Source: an uncultured Clostridium sp.
GTDB taxonomy: Bacteria > Bacillota > Clostridia > TANB77 > CAG-508
Direction of reading: 5' to 3'
Assembly: GCA_946500615.1 (NCBI GenBank)
Contig: CAMMWP010000006.1
Span: forward strand, 1-59,412
DNA length: 59,412 nucleotides
This document shows positions 46,942 to 58,017 of the stretch, piece by piece. The notes below the pieces were generated by a model, which searched no databases, was not told the origin of the DNA, and worked only from the letters and a program-made list of their open reading frames with translations. The stretch's first letter is position 1; each line of letters opens with the position of its first letter. The translations under genes and the position numbers were made by a program.

Positions 46942-47793
46942 ATGTTTTTAGATATCATAAAATCTATTATATTTGGAATTGTAGAAGGAATTACAGAATG
47001 GCTGCCAATTAGTAGTACAGGACATTTGATATTAGTAGAACAATTTTTAAAATTTGAAAATGTATCACCAGAATTTTGGTCAATGTTTCAAGTAGTGATT
47101 CAATTAGGTGCAATTTTAGCAGTTGTGTTATTATATTTCAAAAAAATATGGCCAATTACGAACCATAAAGAAAATGCAATAAAACCAACGGGAATATTAT
47201 CTTATTTTGACAAAAATATTATGAATTTGTGGGGAAAAATTTTAGTAGGATGTGTGCCAGCAGCAATCATAGGTTTATTATTTGATGAAATGTTTGAAGC
47301 TTTATTCTATAATCCAACATGTATTGCAATAGCATTAATTGTATTTGGAATTGCATTTATTATTGTAGAAAATTGGAATAAACATAGAAAAGGGGCAAAA
47401 GATAAAAATTCAGAGATTACTTATAAAGATGCATTAATGATTGGTGTGTTTCAATTATTAGCAGCAATATTTCCGGGAACATCACGCTCTGGTGCAACCA
47501 TTATTGGTGGTTTGCTAATTGGATTATCTAGACCAAATGCAGCAGAATTTACATTTTATCTAGCTATTCCAACTATGCTAGGAGCAAGCCTATTAAAATT
47601 AGTAAAATTTGGTTTGGCTTTTACAAGTGCAGAAATTATTATTTTACTAATAGGAATGATAGTATCTTTTATTGTATCTATGTTTGTCATTAAATTTTTA
47701 ATGAATTATATTAAAAAACATGATTTTAAAGTATTTGGATATTATAGAATCATTCTTGGTGTTATTGTATTGGCGTATTTCTTTATAAATTAG
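46942..47793 (+). CDS. uppP: Undecaprenyl-diphosphatase UppP
   Basis: UppP/BacA, 283 residues, a polytopic membrane phosphatase that recycles the C55 lipid carrier for peptidoglycan synthesis. GIVEGITEWLPISSTGHLIL (residues 12-31) and FPGTSRSGATIIGGLL (near 174) are the two active-site loops with the catalytic Glu, Ser and Arg residues. Eight TM segments can be drawn. AAAGGATG precedes the start. It lies 35 bases after dpaA. Confidence 0.96.
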   Translation: MFLDIIKSIIFGIVEGITEWLPISSTGHLILVEQFLKFENVSPEFWSMFQVVIQLGAILAVVLLYFKKIWPITNHKENAIKPTGILSYFDKNIMNLWGKILVGCVPAAIIGLLFDEMFEALFYNPTCIAIALIVFGIAFIIVENWNKHRKGAKDKNSEITYKDALMIGVFQLLAAIFPGTSRSGATIIGGLLIGLSRPNAAEFTFYLAIPTMLGASLLKLVKFGLAFTSAEIIILLIGMIVSFIVSMFVIKFLMNYIKKHDFKVFGYYRIILGVIVLAYFFIN

Positions 47794-47800
47794 GAAAAAA

Positions 47801-47892
47801 CACAGTACACAATTTTACTTACGTAAAATTTGGCGCCGAACAATAACGCGGGTTTTAAAACGTTATAGATAGAGAAATGTTTAAGAAAGCCC
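47801..47892. repeat. GGCGCC-family repeat, copy 3
   Basis: In order: ACACAATTTTACTTACG, TAAAATTTGGCGCC, GAACAATAACGCGGGTTTT, TTATAGATAGAGAAATGTTTAA and GAAAGCCC. It is the same as copy 4 at 58.2 kb but lacks the final GCTATTGTTC arm. It lies immediately after uppP. Confidence 0.8.
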
Positions 47893-47917
47893 AAAATGTG
47901 TTAAAATAGGAACTTAA

Positions 47918-47961
47918 AAACCAGAAAATCCAGTTCGATAAGAGCTGGATTTTCTGGTTTT
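47918..47961. terminator. Strong hairpin between convergent genes
   Basis: AAACCAGAAAATCCAG pairs perfectly with CTGGATTTTCTGGTTT (16 bp), with T at one end and A at the other, so it can serve uppP and the minus-strand genes that converge on it. Confidence 0.7.
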
Positions 47962-48044
47962 GGGGTTATACAAATCTTCCTTATAGACGAATTTACACGA
48001 GATTTCGCTTCCTAAATTTTTACAACAATCCTTTTGAAAAGATA

Positions 48045-48287
48045 TTAAACATTTTTTGTATCTCTTCTATCATTACTAGGAGAAGAAGCACATAATTTTT
48101 CATATTCTTTACATTTAATTTTGTAATCCATTTGCATACACAAATAGCGATAATAACTAGAAGCCTGTTCATATTGCATAATAGGATTAAACATAGGATC
48201 TTTGTATAATTCATTCATATCAAAATTGGGATTTCCCATATTAAAATCCATAAAAGGCTGTTGATAATAATTAAAATCTTTTTCCAT
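48045..48287 (-). CDS. Small protein, unrecognised (possible spore-associated)
   Basis: An 80-residue acidic/aromatic protein beginning MEKDFNYYQQPFMDFN, with YEQASSYYRYLCMQMDYKIK in the middle and three Cys. The Met/Tyr/Asn-rich front and helical YYRYLCMQ stretch resemble small clostridial spore or coat proteins, but I cannot name a family. It lies 72 bases downstream of ylbJ on the same strand behind a GAAAGGAATG site, which favours a sporulation role. The other frame at 48020-48214 is a shadow. Confidence 0.55.
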   Translation of the reverse strand: MEKDFNYYQQPFMDFNMGNPNFDMNELYKDPMFNPIMQYEQASSYYRYLCMQMDYKIKCKEYEKLCASSPSNDRRDTKNV

Positions 48288-48359
48288 AGAAATTTCATTC
48301 CTTTCTCTTTAGATATTAATATATCTATTAAAATATATTAAAATAAATGGAATATATGT

Positions 48360-49415
48360 CTATAAATCAAAATTAAAAAAAGGAAATACATTCATAAATA
48401 TAACAGTATATAAGACGGCTATTATTCCGTGTAATAATTTTCCATATATATAGGGCTTAATAGACAAATCACTTTTAGAAGTGATACTAAGTACTTGTAA
48501 CAATACAGAGATGCCACCAAATCCAAGTAAAAATGCAGTGATTAATATGTTAATGGAAAGTTTTCTAGAAACAATATTAGAAATTGCACTAATACCATTG
48601 GTAATTTCAAAAAAACCTGTAAATAATGGTTCAATAAAAGAAGGTGAGATATGTATAAAATTGAAGAATGGTGCTAGCATGATTTCTACAATATGTGTAA
48701 TTCCACTTGATTTCAAAATGGAAATAATAGAAGAAAAGATAACGACAAATCCACCAATCACTAAAATAGATTGTATACTACTGATAATGCTTTCTGATAA
48801 AATTTCACCTAAATTTGCTAAAGTTGCTTGTGTTTTATTTGTTGTATAAGACGGGGAAGAAGAATATAAATTAGAAGCTGTATTTCTTTTCCAAAAACGG
48901 AAGAGAAAACCAACAGATAGAGAGGCAAGCAAATGTGTTATAAAAAGCAACAGTCCAATCATTGTATTACGATATAGTAAGATACCAACAGAACCAATGA
49001 TAAATAAAGGTCCAGAATTATTGGTAAAACTTAACAGTCTTTCACATTCTTCTTTTGTACAAATTTTTTCTTTTCTAAAGTCTGTGGCAATTTTGGCACC
49101 GATTGGATAACCACTGATGATTCCCATTATAAAGGCAAAAGCCCCTTCACCTCGTATATTAAATAAAGGTTTCATAAATCGATTTAACAAATTGCCAATA
49201 TGGTAGATAATATTTGTATGCATTAAAAGTTCTGTTGCCACAAAAAAAGGGAATAAAGAGGGAACAACAGAAGTGACCCAAAGTTGAATTCCAGATTTGA
49301 CAGCTATCAAATTAGAATTTGAGAATATTAAAATAGAAATGGTAAATAGTAAAAATATAAGAGCGATAAAATTTCGTTTTAATTTTAATATAATAAAGTT
49401 ATTTTTTAGAAGCAT
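48360..49415 (-). CDS. ylbJ: Sporulation integral membrane protein YlbJ
   Basis: YlbJ, 351 residues, is needed in Bacillus for spore cortex formation and is made in the mother cell under sigma-E. It is a nucleoside-recognition (gate) domain protein with about eight TM. Family features are SGIQLWVTSVVPSLFPFFVATELL near the N-terminus, GIISGYPIGAKIA near 109, FTNNSGPLFIIGSVG near 140 and a repeat of the gate motif around GFFEITNGISAIS. The start follows AAGGAGGAC. It is monocistronic, or cotranscribed with the 80-aa gene. Confidence 0.92.
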   Translation of the reverse strand: MLLKNNFIILKLKRNFIALIFLLFTISILIFSNSNLIAVKSGIQLWVTSVVPSLFPFFVATELLMHTNIIYHIGNLLNRFMKPLFNIRGEGAFAFIMGIISGYPIGAKIATDFRKEKICTKEECERLLSFTNNSGPLFIIGSVGILLYRNTMIGLLLFITHLLASLSVGFLFRFWKRNTASNLYSSSPSYTTNKTQATLANLGEILSESIISSIQSILVIGGFVVIFSSIISILKSSGITHIVEIMLAPFFNFIHISPSFIEPLFTGFFEITNGISAISNIVSRKLSINILITAFLLGFGGISVLLQVLSITSKSDLSIKPYIYGKLLHGIIAVLYTVIFMNVFPFFNFDL

Positions 49416-49498
49416 AAAGTCCTCCTTATTCTATAATTCTAAATTTGAAATGTGGTAACACATAATATGAATTTTGTTTGTAAAAATGGAAAAAATTG

Positions 49499-49527
49499 TT
49501 GACTTTTTATATAAAAGATAATATAAT
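49499..49527 (+). promoter_or_regulatory. Promoter of the coiled-coil gene
   Basis: TTGACT at 49499 and TATAAT at 49522 with 17 bases between them, about 95 bases before the start codon. Confidence 0.65.
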
Positions 49528-49621
49528 CAGTTCATCATTTTTATTCAATTAAAATTTTTTGTTCTATTTTTTATATCTAAAACTTCAATTTAAAATAATT
49601 TTATTCGAGGAGGTGAGGAAT

Positions 49622-50095
49622 ATGCAGGAAATATTAGAACTTATTTTACAGGAGATAAAAGCTATCAATACAAAAATAGATAGATTAGAAAAGAAAGTAG
49701 ATGTACTAGAGACAAAGGTAGATGCAATAGAAAAGAAAGTAGATAGTCTAGAAACCAAATTCAATCAGTTAGAAAAAAGAGTAGATGCTTTGGAAATAAA
49801 GGTAGATATGTTAGACAAAAAGTTTGACCAAAAATTATCTACACTAGAAGAACGTTTAATAAAAATGATGGATAAGAAAATTGAAGAAGCAATTAGCAAG
49901 CAAAGTAAAGAGATAGCAGAAGAATTTCATAACTTAATAAATTATTTAGAAAAAAGATTTAAAAAAATAGAAGACAAACTAGATGAAGAAATTTTAAATA
50001 ACAAGTTAGCACATGAATCTTATGAAGCTAGATTATATAAAATTGAAACAGCACAAAACTATTTAGAGAAAAAATTGTTAGCACAAAATATTTAA
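49622..50095 (+). CDS. Coiled-coil protein, unrecognised
   Basis: A 157-residue protein that is almost entirely heptad repeat: six to seven near-copies of the 7-residue unit LE-x-KVD-x (for example RLEKKVDVLETKVDAIEKKVD) span residues 17-72, then a less regular helix follows. There is no membrane segment. Such proteins form trimeric or dimeric rods. Similar short coiled-coil genes occur in many Clostridia, but the role is unknown. The start behind GAGGAGGTGAGG is strong; the longer frame from 49559 has no site. Confidence 0.7.
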   Translation: MQEILELILQEIKAINTKIDRLEKKVDVLETKVDAIEKKVDSLETKFNQLEKRVDALEIKVDMLDKKFDQKLSTLEERLIKMMDKKIEEAISKQSKEIAEEFHNLINYLEKRFKKIEDKLDEEILNNKLAHESYEARLYKIETAQNYLEKKLLAQNI

Positions 50096-50167
50096 TCATA
50101 GGAATAAAAAATGACATATCGAAAGTATTTTATGATAACAAAATTATATTTAAGTGAATAAAAAATA

Positions 50168-50216
50168 AAAAAATGCACATACCTAAAATAGAATAAAGAA
50201 AGGAAGTGCATTTTTT
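50168..50216 (+). promoter_or_regulatory. Hairpin with the ribosome binding site in its loop
   Basis: AAAAAATGCAC (50168-50178) pairs with GTGCATTTTTT (50206-50216); the AAAGGAA Shine-Dalgarno of the next gene lies in the 27-base loop and the ATG follows directly after the right arm. It may present or sequester the start site, or act as a terminator for upstream transcription. Confidence 0.5.
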
Positions 50217-50453
50217 ATGGGTATTGATAATTCCAATAAAATTGATAATAAACAAAATGAAGATTTTGAAAAAAGAGTCAATAAAGGGTTAGAAGAAAAA
50301 TATGAAGTTGGAGAAGATGCTACCAAATACGGAGAATTTATTTCATCTTATTTTGCATGGATTTCATTGCCAAACCAAAAAGAAAGAGCAGAAGAATTGA
50401 ATCAAATGACAAAAGGCGAAAAAGACAAAAATAAAAGAAAAAATGAAAAATAA
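50217..50453 (+). CDS. Small charged protein, unrecognised
   Basis: A 78-residue, strongly charged protein (MGIDNSNKIDNKQNEDFEK...KDKNKRKNEK) with a central, more hydrophobic stretch YGEFISSYFAWISLPNQKE. There is no membrane helix, Cys or known motif. It has its own Shine-Dalgarno at an unusual position in a hairpin loop. Lies between a coiled-coil gene and the ctsR promoter. Function unknown. Confidence 0.6.
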   Translation: MGIDNSNKIDNKQNEDFEKRVNKGLEEKYEVGEDATKYGEFISSYFAWISLPNQKERAEELNQMTKGEKDKNKRKNEK

Positions 50454-50538
50454 AGAGAAAAAAGAATAAAAAGATGCAAAAATTGTCCAAAATATAAAAA
50501 AATGTAGAAAAACATCTATAAATTAAATAAAAATAAAG

Positions 50539-50566
50539 TTGAAAAAATATAAAAAAAGGGTATAAT
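50539..50566 (+). promoter_or_regulatory. Promoter of the ctsR operon
   Basis: TTGAAA at 50539 and TATAAT at 50561 with 16 bases between them, immediately upstream of the CtsR operator. Confidence 0.75.
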
Positions 50567-50575
50567 AATAATGTA

Positions 50576-50592
50576 GGTCAAAGAAAGTCAAA
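50576..50592 (+). promoter_or_regulatory. CtsR operator
   Basis: GGTCAAAGAAAGTCAAA matches the CtsR heptad direct repeat (RGTCAAA-NAN-RGTCAAA) without mismatch; a third GTCAAA follows. It lies just downstream of the -10 box, so CtsR would block transcription of its own operon. Confidence 0.92.
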
Positions 50593-50613
50593 GTCAAAAA
50601 GGAGATGAGGACA

Positions 50614-51060
50614 ATGCGAATGTCAGATATCATAGAAGAATTTATAAAAGATTTATTTGATGATGATAATCAATTAGTAGAAATACAAAGAAATGAATTA
50701 GCAGAACATTTTAATTGTGTACCATCACAAATCAATTATGTGATATCCACAAGATTTAAGCCATCTCAAGGGTATTATGTGGAAAGCAAAAGAGGTGGTG
50801 GAGGTCATATCACAATAAAAAAAGTAAACAATACAAAATCAGATTATTTTATGCACATTATCAAAAATATTGGAGAAGAAATGACTTCAAAAGATGTTGA
50901 TATACTAATTAGTGACTTTCTAACGTATGATTTAATAACCAAAGAAGAAGCAAAGCTCTTAAAAGTGGCAACAAGTGATAATGTATTGTTATTGGCAAAA
51001 GATATAAAAGATATATTAAGAGCAAAAATATTTAAAAATATGTTATTAAATATAGAGTAA
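50614..51060 (+). CDS. ctsR: Transcriptional repressor CtsR
   Basis: CtsR, about 148 residues, represses clp and other heat-shock genes and is inactivated by heat and by McsB. The N-terminal winged helix has MSDIIEEFIKDLF, HFNCVPSQINYVISTRF, and the beta-wing RGGGGHITIKK with the glycines that sense heat. Start taken at the ATG nine bases after GGAG, giving MRMSDII as in other CtsR proteins. First gene of ctsR-mcsA-mcsB. Confidence 0.96.
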   Translation: MRMSDIIEEFIKDLFDDDNQLVEIQRNELAEHFNCVPSQINYVISTRFKPSQGYYVESKRGGGGHITIKKVNNTKSDYFMHIIKNIGEEMTSKDVDILISDFLTYDLITKEEAKLLKVATSDNVLLLAKDIKDILRAKIFKNMLLNIE

Positions 51061-51072
51061 GGAGGAATGATT

Positions 51073-51636
51073 ATGTTGTGTGATAATTGTAAAAAAAGAG
51101 AGGCAAATGTAAGATATTCAGAAAATATAAACGGGGTAAGAAGAGAATTAAACTTATGTGAAGAATGTAGTAAAAAATTAGGAATTGGTGAAATGGGATT
51201 AGATATGCCAATTAACTTTTCAAGCTTTTTTGGAGACTTTATAGAAGACTTTTCTAATACAGAATTTATGCCGATGTTTGATGAATTAAAGGCGCTAAAA
51301 TGTGATCATTGTGGATATACTTTTGAAGATATCGCTCATAATGGAAAAGTGGGATGTGCGAATTGTTATGATGTCTTTGAAGATAGATTAGCACCAATTA
51401 TTAGAAGAATTCAAAGTAGCAACCATCATGTAGGAAGACTAGGAAAACAGATTGATAAAAAAATAGAGCAAAAACAAGGAAGAAAAGAAGAAAATGAACG
51501 AAACAAAAAAACAAAAGCCCCAGAGGAACAATTAGAAGAATTGAAAGAAAATTTAAAACAAGCAATTAAAGAAGAACGATATGAAGAGGCAGCAAAATTA
51601 AGAGATGAAATCAAAAAAATAGAAGATAATCAATAG
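51073..51636 (+). CDS. mcsA: McsA, activator of the arginine kinase
   Basis: McsA, about 187 residues, a zinc protein that activates McsB. Two pairs of CxxC are at the N-terminus (MLCDNCKKREA, LCEECSKKLG) and another two in the middle (KCDHCGYTFEDI, GCANCYDVF). The C-terminal end is a UVR domain (KEERYEEAAKLRDEIKKIE) like that of UvrB. A Lys-rich linker of about 30 residues separates the parts. It begins 13 bases after ctsR behind GGAGGA. Confidence 0.95.
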   Translation: MLCDNCKKREANVRYSENINGVRRELNLCEECSKKLGIGEMGLDMPINFSSFFGDFIEDFSNTEFMPMFDELKALKCDHCGYTFEDIAHNGKVGCANCYDVFEDRLAPIIRRIQSSNHHVGRLGKQIDKKIEQKQGRKEENERNKKTKAPEEQLEELKENLKQAIKEERYEEAAKLRDEIKKIEDNQ

Positions 51637-51650
51637 AAAAGAGGGATAAT

Positions 51651-52658
51651 ATGAACTGGTATTTACAAAGTGGGAAAGAATCAGATATTGCAGTAAGTAC
51701 AAGAATACGATTTTCTAGAAATATACAGGGATATAACTTTCATTTAAGTCCAAAAGAATTACAAGAATTAGAAAATAGAATAAAAGATAATATATATTCA
51801 ATAGGATATGGATTAAAATTTTTTAAATTAGAAGATATGGATGATATTACCAAATTAAGCCTAGTAGAGAAAGGATTAATGAATTATCATTTTGCTTTTG
51901 AAGCAGGTAATATGGGGGCAATTTTAGTCAATGATGAAGAAAATATGTGTATCATGGTGGGAGAAGATGATCATCTAAAGATACAAATATTTAGTAGTGG
52001 ACTGGAATTAGAAAATACATTAAATTTAGCAATTGAAATTGATAAAAAGATTGAAGAGATATTTGGATATTGTGTTAGCAAACAATATGGATATTTAACT
52101 GCTTGTCCGAATAACATTGGAACAGGGTTAAAAGCATCTGTAAAATTACATTTACCTGCTTTAGCCAAAACAAGAAATACAGAAAAAGTCTTAGAAGCTA
52201 TTAATAATTTTGGTATTCATATTAAAGGTGTATATGATGAGGAAGGTCATATTGTAGGGGATATGTATGAAATATCTAATAAGAAAACATTAGGAATTAC
52301 AGAAAATGAAATTATACAAAATATTAATATTATTGTAGAAAAAGTTATTAAACAAGAAAGAGAAGCTAGAAGATTTCTAGCAAATGAAGGAATAGAAATA
52401 GAAGATGTCATTTATAGAAATTACGGAATTTTAACAAACTGTAAAAAGATTACAATGGAAGAAGCACAAAATTTATTATCTACAGTAAAATTAGGCGTGG
52501 ATTTAGGAATTTTAAAAGAACTATCTGATTTGCAGATTCAAAAATTATACTTATATATTGGACCGGGAAATTTACAAAAATATTTTGGAGAACAGTATGA
52601 AAGATTAGATAGAGAAGTAAAAAGAGCAGAGATGATAAAACAAGTTATCAGTGAATAG
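51651..52658 (+). CDS. mcsB: Protein-arginine kinase McsB
   Basis: McsB, 335 residues, phosphorylates arginines of CtsR and of misfolded proteins, marking them for ClpC-ClpP. It belongs to the phosphagen kinase fold: STRIRFSRNIQGYNF at the N-terminus, the catalytic segment around YLTACPNNIGTGLKASVKLHLP, and FLANEGIEIEDVIYR with the phosphoarginine-site region. The length is slightly shorter than Bacillus McsB. It lies 15 bases after mcsA. clpC, which normally follows directly, is separated here by a minus-strand gene. Confidence 0.95.
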   Translation: MNWYLQSGKESDIAVSTRIRFSRNIQGYNFHLSPKELQELENRIKDNIYSIGYGLKFFKLEDMDDITKLSLVEKGLMNYHFAFEAGNMGAILVNDEENMCIMVGEDDHLKIQIFSSGLELENTLNLAIEIDKKIEEIFGYCVSKQYGYLTACPNNIGTGLKASVKLHLPALAKTRNTEKVLEAINNFGIHIKGVYDEEGHIVGDMYEISNKKTLGITENEIIQNINIIVEKVIKQEREARRFLANEGIEIEDVIYRNYGILTNCKKITMEEAQNLLSTVKLGVDLGILKELSDLQIQKLYLYIGPGNLQKYFGEQYERLDREVKRAEMIKQVISE

Positions 52659-52695
52659 AAATGTTCTTACAACAACTAATAGCCTCACGAAGAGG

Positions 52696-53055
52696 CTACC
52701 GGTTGTTTCCATTTTCCATTTTTTTCTTTTTTATTTCCCACAGGATTGCTAGCAATCCTATAATTTGAATAATTGTGAGAATCACAGTTGATGAGATATC
52801 CTTTGGCGATTTTATTATTATATGTGATAGTATACACATACTCAAAAATATAAAAACGGCGAGAGATTTTTTATGAATCTCATCATTGCTTATGCCAAAA
52901 CAAATGAAAGAAATGGCAAATGCAGTTATCTGTGCCATTGTCACACAGCTGTCGGTAATTATGTTATTGAACATCTCAAAACCCAAGCTAAAAAAACCCA
53001 AGCTGGTTGAAATAAAAATGATAAAAAATGGAATTAAAAAAACTGTAATCATCAT
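52696..53055 (-). CDS. Small membrane protein, unrecognised
   Basis: About 119 residues with four predicted TM (roughly 3-25, 33-55, 62-82 and 88-108 from the longer start) and a Lys-rich cytoplasmic end. No family is recognised. The start at the second in-frame ATG pair, ten bases after AGGAGG, is preferred because the first ATG abuts the site. It lies in opposite orientation between mcsB and clpC, splitting the usual operon. Its last sense codon is CGG, one of very few in-frame CGG codons in the window. A hairpin TAGCCTC/GAGGCTA (52681-52699) covers its 3' end and that of mcsB. Confidence 0.55.
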   Translation of the reverse strand: MMITVFLIPFFIIFISTSLGFFSLGFEMFNNIITDSCVTMAQITAFAISFICFGISNDEIHKKSLAVFIFLSMCILSHIIIKSPKDISSTVILTIIQIIGLLAILWEIKKKKMENGNNR

Positions 53056-53205
53056 ATAGGAATCCATCCTCCTTGATTATGAAACAATCCAATAAACTTG
53101 GACATTAACAGTTACAATAATATATTCAAATTATATCATATAAATAAAAAAAAACAAACAAAAAAGTCTAAAATGATAAAAATAAAGAAAGGTTAGGTGA
53201 TAATT

Positions 53206-55671
53206 ATGACATATAATTTTACAAGTAGAGCAAAAAAAGCAATAGAAATAGCAAATGAAGAAGCTATGGAATTAGGACATAGATATATCGGAACAGAGCA
53301 TTTATTATATGGTTTAGCAAAAGAAGGTAGTGGTGTAGCATCTAAAGTGTTAGAAAATCAAGAAATTGTACCAGAAAATATTATAGACATCACCATTGCA
53401 TTAGTTGGAAAAGATGAAATAATTGATGAAACATTAGGATTTACACCAAGAACGAAGAGAGTAATAGAAAACGCATTTATTGAAGCTAGGAAATTAGGAT
53501 ATAACTATATAGGCACAGAGCACCTATTAATTGGCTTATTAAGAGAAGGAGATAGTGTAGCAGCGAGAATTTTAATCGAATTAAATGTAAATATTCCAAA
53601 GCTATATGGAGAAATTATAAAAGTCATTAATGAAGGAGAAGATTTGACAGGAGATACAGATTCAAAAAATTCAAAAAAATCTGGTAGTTATAATCAAACA
53701 CCAACATTAAATCAATTTGGAGAAGATCTAACAGAAAAAGCAAAAGCAGGAAAATTAGATCCAATTATAGGAAGAAAAGAAGAGATTGAAAGGGTTATTC
53801 AAATTTTATCAAGAAGAACCAAAAATAATCCATGTCTAATTGGTGAACCAGGTGTTGGTAAAACAGCAGTTGTAGAAGGATTAGCACAGAAGATTGTTTT
53901 AGGAGATGTTCCAGAAATTTTAAAAAACAAAAGAGTGGTAACCGTAGATATTTCTAGTATGGTAGCAGGAGCAAAATATAGGGGAGATTTTGAAGAAAGA
54001 ATCAAAAAAGCTTTAAATGAAGTAAAGAAGGCGGGAGATGTCATTTTATTTATTGATGAAATTCATACGATTGTGGGAGCAGGTTCAGCAGAAGGGGCGA
54101 TTGATGCAGCCAATATCTTAAAACCATTGTTGGCAAGAGGTGAAATCCAATTAGTAGGAGCAACAACACTAAATGAATATAGGAAATTTATTGAAAAAGA
54201 TTCTGCTTTAGAGAGAAGATTTAGTCCTGTAACGGTTAATGAGCCATCTGAAAAAGATACCATTACGATTTTAAAAGGAATTAAAGATAAATATGAAGCG
54301 CATCATAATGTCAAAATAACAGATGAAGCCATTGATGCAGCAGTCAAATTGTCTGTAAGATATATCAATGATAGATATTTGCCAGACAAAGCAATTGATT
54401 TGGTAGATGAAGCAGCTTCAAGGGCTAGATTAAAAACATATACAGAGCCAGATTCTTTAAAAGAATTGGAAGAAGAACTTGCAAATGTAACAAAAGATAA
54501 GGAAGAAGCAGTTAAAATTCAGAAATTTGAAAAAGCAGCAGGTTTAAGAGATAAAGAAAGAGAATTAAAAGCAAAATATGAAAAAGAACAAAATAAATGG
54601 AAAAATAAAAATAACAAATCTGTGACAGATATTACAGAGGAAAATATTGCAGAAGTGATTGCTAATTGGACAGGAATACCAGCCAAAAAAATCACAGAGG
54701 ATGAAAATGAAAGATTAAAACATCTAGAAGAAAACTTACATGAAAGAGTGATTGGGCAAAATGAAGCAGTAGAAGCAGTAGCAAAAGCAATTAGAAGAGG
54801 AAGAGTAGGATTAAAAGATCCGAAAAGACCAATTGGTTCATTTTTATTCTTAGGGCCAACAGGGGTTGGTAAGACAGAATTATCAAAGGCATTAGCAGAA
54901 TGTTTATTTGGTGATGAAAATGCTATGATAAGAATTGACATGTCTGAATATATGGAACCACATTCTGTATCAAAATTAATTGGTTCACCTCCAGGATATG
55001 TAGGATTTGATGAAGGGGGACAATTAACAGAGAAAATAAGAAGAAAACCATATTCTGTAATTTTATTTGATGAAATTGAAAAAGCACATCCAGATGTCAT
55101 GAATATGTTACTTCAAATATTGGAAGATGGTAGACTGACAGATAGTCAAGGAAGAACTGTTAACTTTAAAAACACCGTAATTATTATGACTTCTAATATA
55201 GGAGCAAGATTGATTACAGATAAAAAGTCTTTAGGCTTTTCAGCAAATACAACAAATACAGACAAAGATAAAGAAAATGAAAAAGCTCAAAAAGAATATG
55301 AACAAACCAAAAAGGAAGTAATGGAAGCACTAAAAAAAGAATTAAGACCAGAATTTATTAATCGTATTGATGAAATTATTGTATTCCATAAATTAACAGA
55401 TGAAGAAATTGATAAAATTATTGATATTATGCTAAAAGAAGTGGTTGGTAGATTAAAAGACCAAAAAATAGAAATCGAATTAGAACCATCTGTTAAGAAA
55501 CTAATTGCAAGTAAAGGAATTGATAAAAATTTTGGTGCAAGACCTTTAAGAAGAACCATCCAAAACATATTAGAGGATAGTTTAGCAGAGGAAATATTAG
55601 ATGGTAAATTGAAAAAGGATAAAGTCAATAAAATTGGAATTAAAGATGAAAAAGTGGTTGTGCAGAAATAG
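53206..55671 (+). CDS. clpC: ATP-dependent Clp protease ATP-binding subunit ClpC
   Basis: ClpC, about 821 residues, an AAA+ unfoldase that works with ClpP on arginine-phosphorylated substrates. The order is two N-terminal Clp repeats (1-145), D1 domain with GEPGVGKTA (near 221) and ERRFSPV, a middle coiled coil with a UVR-like KIQKFEKAAGLRDKE, and D2 with GPTGVGKTE (near 550), MSEYMEPHSVSKLIGSPPGYVG and the C-terminal D2-small domain. The ATG behind AGGTGAT is chosen over the GTG three codons earlier. No CtsR box is visible directly upstream, unlike ctsR itself. Confidence 0.97.
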   Translation: MTYNFTSRAKKAIEIANEEAMELGHRYIGTEHLLYGLAKEGSGVASKVLENQEIVPENIIDITIALVGKDEIIDETLGFTPRTKRVIENAFIEARKLGYNYIGTEHLLIGLLREGDSVAARILIELNVNIPKLYGEIIKVINEGEDLTGDTDSKNSKKSGSYNQTPTLNQFGEDLTEKAKAGKLDPIIGRKEEIERVIQILSRRTKNNPCLIGEPGVGKTAVVEGLAQKIVLGDVPEILKNKRVVTVDISSMVAGAKYRGDFEERIKKALNEVKKAGDVILFIDEIHTIVGAGSAEGAIDAANILKPLLARGEIQLVGATTLNEYRKFIEKDSALERRFSPVTVNEPSEKDTITILKGIKDKYEAHHNVKITDEAIDAAVKLSVRYINDRYLPDKAIDLVDEAASRARLKTYTEPDSLKELEEELANVTKDKEEAVKIQKFEKAAGLRDKERELKAKYEKEQNKWKNKNNKSVTDITEENIAEVIANWTGIPAKKITEDENERLKHLEENLHERVIGQNEAVEAVAKAIRRGRVGLKDPKRPIGSFLFLGPTGVGKTELSKALAECLFGDENAMIRIDMSEYMEPHSVSKLIGSPPGYVGFDEGGQLTEKIRRKPYSVILFDEIEKAHPDVMNMLLQILEDGRLTDSQGRTVNFKNTVIIMTSNIGARLITDKKSLGFSANTTNTDKDKENEKAQKEYEQTKKEVMEALKKELRPEFINRIDEIIVFHKLTDEEIDKIIDIMLKEVVGRLKDQKIEIELEPSVKKLIASKGIDKNFGARPLRRTIQNILEDSLAEEILDGKLKKDKVNKIGIKDEKVVVQK

Positions 55672-55738
55672 GAATATATTGAAAAATAAAGGAATACAAT
55701 AAATGTGTGAACTTTATGTGAAAAATCAAAAAATAGTA

Positions 55739-56097
<359 letters not shown>

Positions 56098-56158
56098 AAA
56101 TATTACAAAAAGCTGAAAAAGATGCTTTAGTTATGCAATATTGAAAGAATAAAAATAA

Positions 56159-57856
<1,698 letters not shown>

Positions 57857-57879
57857 TATAAATCATTTTAATAAACGAA

Positions 57880-57928
57880 AAATAGTCTGGATAGAAAACT
57901 TTCAAAGTTTTCTATTCAAACTATTTTT
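57880..57928 (+). terminator. Terminator after groEL
   Basis: ATAGAAAACTTT pairs with AAAGTTTTCTAT, with a second outer pairing AATAGT/ACTATT, followed by T. Confidence 0.8.
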
Positions 57929-58017
57929 TATTGTGGATTCATACAATAGGAAACTACACTTGGTATAATATAATTATATAAAATTTTACATAAAATTGTA
58001 AATCTTTAACTCTGCCA

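Noticed and set aside
54519..55100. Long minus-strand open frames opposite clpC, era, groEL and other genes
   Set aside because: They are antisense shadows of strongly conserved genes; none has a ribosome binding site or a recognisable protein.
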